Below, one piece after another: positions 61,821 to 64,000 of a DNA stretch of 64,000 nt. The DNA comes from Nocardia niigatensis NBRC 100131. GTDB lineage: Bacteria > Actinomycetota > Actinomycetes > Mycobacteriales > Mycobacteriaceae. A model generated the notes under the pieces. The model saw only the letters and a list, made by a program, of their open reading frames with translations, did not search any database and was not told the origin of the DNA. Numbering within the stretch: position 1 is the first letter of the stretch; every line of letters starts with the position of its first letter. A program made the position numbers and the translations under genes. Location: assembly GCF_000308655.1 (NCBI RefSeq), contig NZ_BAGC01000050.1, positions 1-64,000 on the forward strand. The letters are read 5' to 3'.

Positions 61821-62942
61821 TCACTCCGAAGGGGCAGCGGCCCAGCGTTGTTCGAGCTTGGCCCAACGCCAGTAGGCGACGGCGATGATCCAGGCCAGGA
61901 CGAACAGGCCGACGATGCCGAAGCCGACATTGTTCAGGTTGATGTCCGCGATCCAGTCGGTGACGGGGTTGACGAAGTTGGCGTCATTGTGGAGGACGGT
62001 GATGAGTTCGATCGAGCCGACGACCAGGGCGACCGCGATCGACAGCGCGGTGATCGTGAGGTTGTAATAGATCTTGCGGATCGGTTCGGAGAAGGCCCAG
62101 TCGTAGGCGACGTTCATGAAGAGGCCATCGAGGGTGTCCATCAGGCTCATGCCGGCGGCGAAGAGCAAGGGCAGCACCACGATCGCGTACCAGGGCAGGC
62201 CGGCGGCGGCGCCGGAACCCGCGAGGGCCAGCAGGGCGACCTCGGTGGCGGTGTCGAAACCGAGGCCGAAGAGCACGCCGACCGGGTAAACCTGAGCCGG
62301 CCGCCGCACCGCCCGCATGATCGGGCCCAGCAGCCGGGCGAGCGCGCCGCGGGCCTGCAGGGCCTCCTCCAGTTCCTCGGCGTCGAATTCGCCGCGGCGG
62401 GTGCGCTGGAACACGCGCCAGATCCCGATCAGCGCAACCACATTGAGCAGGCCGATCAAATACAGGAAGGATCCGGACGCGATCGTCGACACCATGCCCA
62501 GGGTCTTGCGGGTGGGCGAGTCGTCGTCGACCAACTCGCCGACCACCCGCGCCCCGGCCACCACCAGCGCCGCCAGCACGAACACGATGGTCGCATGGCC
62601 CATGGCGAACCAGAACCCCACCGACTTGGGCCGCTGGCCATCGGCCATCAGTTTGCGGGTGGTGTTGTCGATGGCCGCGATGTGGTCCGCGTCGAAGGCG
62701 TGCCGCAGGCCGAACGCGTATGCGGTGAAACCCAATCCGACCCCGAACACCTGCGACCCGAGCTGATAGCTGTGCGGCGCCACCGCACCGAACAACAACC
62801 CGAACGCCACCAGATGGATGGCCGCGACCACCCCGAGCAACACCCCGGCCTCGATCCAGTCCCGACGGGTCCAGTCGTGCAGCACATGCCGCAACCGGCG
62901 GCGCTCGGGGACAGCGGAATTCGAACCGGGATCGACAGACAT
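61821..62942 (-). CDS. nicT: NicT-type nickel/cobalt permease
   Basis: A HoxN/NixA/NicT-type transporter of 373 residues with about eight helices. The signature RHAFDADHIAAIDNTTR near residue 70 carries the His/Asp metal ligands, with FAMGHATIVF near 115 and GLGFDTATEVALLA near 225. It would import Ni2+ or Co2+ for urease, hydrogenase or cobalamin. The start is taken at 62942 (MSVDPG); GTG 62948 is close to GAGAAGG and an ATG at 63023 would add 27 residues. Confidence 0.92.
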   Translation of the reverse strand: MSVDPGSNSAVPERRRLRHVLHDWTRRDWIEAGVLLGVVAAIHLVAFGLLFGAVAPHSYQLGSQVFGVGLGFTAYAFGLRHAFDADHIAAIDNTTRKLMADGQRPKSVGFWFAMGHATIVFVLAALVVAGARVVGELVDDDSPTRKTLGMVSTIASGSFLYLIGLLNVVALIGIWRVFQRTRRGEFDAEELEEALQARGALARLLGPIMRAVRRPAQVYPVGVLFGLGFDTATEVALLALAGSGAAAGLPWYAIVVLPLLFAAGMSLMDTLDGLFMNVAYDWAFSEPIRKIYYNLTITALSIAVALVVGSIELITVLHNDANFVNPVTDWIADINLNNVGFGIVGLFVLAWIIAVAYWRWAKLEQRWAAAPSE

Positions 62943-63192
62943 GCGCACGGAGACCTTCTCGGGGAATTCGCGTCCCCGCACGTAGGGCTGCGACGACGCG
63001 AGGTCTGACTCCCGCACCGCCACAGCGGCCCGGACACAGTGGCGCGACCGTCCCGGATTCCCACCGGGTTCCCACCATCGTCACAAAACGTTCGCCCGAC
63101 TATACAGAGCAGCGGCGGCGGCTTCCCCGGCCGGCGATACCGCCTCCCGCCCTTCGACGACTGGGATCCCGGGTACGGGAGACCGGTCATGA

Positions 63193-63204
63193 GTACTTAA
63201 GTAC
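63193..63204. promoter_or_regulatory. 12-bp palindrome upstream of SnoaL-like gene
   Basis: GTACTTAAGTAC is a perfect palindrome 71 bases before the SnoaL-like ATG, in the spacer shared with the divergent nickel permease. Its AT-rich core and place fit an operator or promoter element. Confidence 0.4.
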
Positions 63205-63275
63205 GACAGATTCCCAGGTCCGGCGTTCTTCATAACGTCGTTCTCATCAAGTTCACACCAGCAAGGAGAACGACA

Positions 63276-63644
63276 ATGAGCGACATCAACGAACTCGTCC
63301 AGCGCTACCTCACCGCCTGGAACACCACCGACGCGGCGGCGCGCGCCGACCTGGTCGCCGAACTGTTCACCGACGATGCCGAATACACCGACCCGCTGTG
63401 CTCGGTCCGCGGCCACGCCGGACTCGACGCCACCATCGCGGCGGTCCAAGCCCAGTTCGCCGGACTCGAATTCAGCCTCGGCGCCCCGGTCGACGCGAAT
63501 CACCACATCGCCCGTTTCACCTGGCACCTCGGCACACCCGGCGCCGAGCCCCTGGTCGTCGGTTTCGATGTCGCGGCCCTGGCCGAGGACGGCCGCATCC
63601 AGCGCGTCTACGGCTTCCTCGACAAAGTCCCCGCGGGCGCGTGA
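63276..63644 (+). CDS. SnoaL-like/NTF2-fold protein
   Basis: The 122-residue product is an NTF2-like cone protein: an N-terminal helix (ELVQRYLTAWNTTDAAARAD), FTDDAEYTDPLCSVRGHAGL, then strands HIARFTWHLGTPG and RIQRVYGFLD. Members include SnoaL-type cyclases, isomerases and binding proteins; which one applies cannot be told. The ATG follows CAAGGAGAACGACA. Two strong hairpins follow. Confidence 0.88.
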   Translation: MSDINELVQRYLTAWNTTDAAARADLVAELFTDDAEYTDPLCSVRGHAGLDATIAAVQAQFAGLEFSLGAPVDANHHIARFTWHLGTPGAEPLVVGFDVAALAEDGRIQRVYGFLDKVPAGA

Positions 63645-63699
63645 TCGTTGCGCCGCAACGGTTTCGAAAACGCGGTGGCAAGCCACGGCCGGACCACGT

Positions 63700-63750
63700 C
63701 CGGCCGGGCCGGGTGGCCGCTCGATGTGGGCGGCCACCCGGCCCGGCCGG
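63700..63750 (+). terminator. Perfect 21-bp stem hairpin
   Basis: CCGGCCGGGCCGGGTGGCCGC at 63700-63720 pairs with 63730-63750 around a 9-base loop. Its left arm overlaps an alternative small stem GGCCGGA/TCCGGCC at 63688-63706. It follows the SnoaL-like stop by 56 bases. Confidence 0.7.
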
Positions 63751-63772
63751 ATGACGGCGGCGCGGACAACAC

Positions 63773-63802
63773 GAAAACGCCCTTTCCGCCGCGGGCGTTT
63801 TC
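63773..63802. terminator. Bidirectional terminator
   Basis: GAAAACGCCC at 63773-63782 and GGGCGTTTTC at 63793-63802 form a 10-bp stem with T-runs on both strands, between the SnoaL-like gene and the convergent MFS gene. Confidence 0.85.
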
Positions 63803-63815
63803 ACGATCGGGTGGG

Positions 63816-64000
63816 TCAGTCCTTGACCAGGACGACTCCGGACTCGTCCAGGGCCTCCGGCGAATCCTCCACCGGCTCCGGCGATTCGGAGCGGTTGGGC
63901 AGCAGCACCGCCATGACGATGACGATCACCGCCAGCGCCGCGGAGACCGCGAAGGCCAGCCGCATGCCGGACAGGTGGGCGTCGAGCGGGTTGGCGCCGC
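63816..64000 (-). CDS. MFS transporter, C-terminal end only
   Basis: The last 61 codons of a leftward gene that begins beyond the window. The frame reads DAHLSGMRLAFAVSAALAVI with a final membrane helix and an acidic tail (EDSPEALDESGVV) before TGA at 63816. This matches the end of 14-helix MFS drug transporters, like the gene at 8632. The terminator at 63773 lies just past its stop. Confidence 0.72.
   Translation of the reverse strand, partial: GANPLDAHLSGMRLAFAVSAALAVIVIVMAVLLPNRSESPEPVEDSPEALDESGVVLVKD

Overview
This 64 kb window is high-GC actinobacterial DNA, most likely from Nocardia or a close relative in the Mycobacteriales. The basis is the gene families present (F420-type luciferase-like oxidoreductase, EmbR-like SARP-FHA regulator, DUF885, DUF1254/1214 lipoprotein, XRE-DUF5753 with DUF397, WXG100-type secretion targets), frequent GTG/TTG starts, and a cbs / fadA3 / Bax-inhibitor order like that around Rv1072-Rv1077 of Mycobacterium tuberculosis. 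No sequence search was run; family names are from recognition of motifs.

Layout. 1-16.4 kb is mostly chromosomal housekeeping: cystathionine beta-synthase, thiolase, BI-1 protein, LLM oxidoreductase, rRNA-type methyltransferase, MFS pump, DUF885 peptidase-like protein, RNase Z, a DUF6153-DUF305 metal-linked pair and an APC permease. 17.8-26.5 kb is a catabolic and secretion block: zinc alcohol dehydrogenase, Baeyer-Villiger-type monooxygenase, TetR, cytochrome P450, a Tat-exported phospholipase C and an EmbR-like regulator. 26.5-31 kb is scarred by IS3 and IS5 remnants and a frameshifted gene, around a Ser/Thr kinase fused to nearly identical WD40 repeats. 31-38.3 kb holds a GT39 glycosyltransferase, a copper-type operon behind a perfect TACCC-N5-GGGTA box, a truncated permease, an esterase-TetR pair with two palindromic operators, and a universal stress protein.

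A tRNA gene (38375-38448, anticodon TAA) and the 3' remnant of a serine integrase mark the left edge of an accessory island of about 39-56 kb. Its core is a type VII-secretion-style polymorphic toxin locus: a DUF600-like protein, a WXG100-like protein, a YbaB/EbfC-like protein, then an open frame of 9.8 kb. That frame encodes in order a WXG-like N-terminus, a J-domain-like segment with HPD, a papain-fold glutaminase-like domain, a ParB-like domain, a RelA/SpoT-synthetase-like domain with most key residues, a possible JAB-like domain, a nuclease-like segment and a very long coiled coil. A separate gene resembling Imm35/YrhB immunity proteins lies wholly inside this frame in another reading frame (45008-45556) with its own strong ribosome binding site. 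Downstream lie DUF6301-like, TY-Chap-like and unknown small genes that look like immunity or chaperone partners, then a DUF397/XRE pair.

56.9-64 kb returns to a chromosomal style: DUF1254/1214 lipoprotein, decayed genes including a VapC remnant, two small secreted proteins, a NicT-type nickel/cobalt permease, a SnoaL-like protein and the end of an MFS gene. The strongest leads for follow-up are the toxin locus with its embedded immunity gene and RelA/SpoT-like domain, and the copper-box genes including a 23-residue Cys/His-rich open frame.
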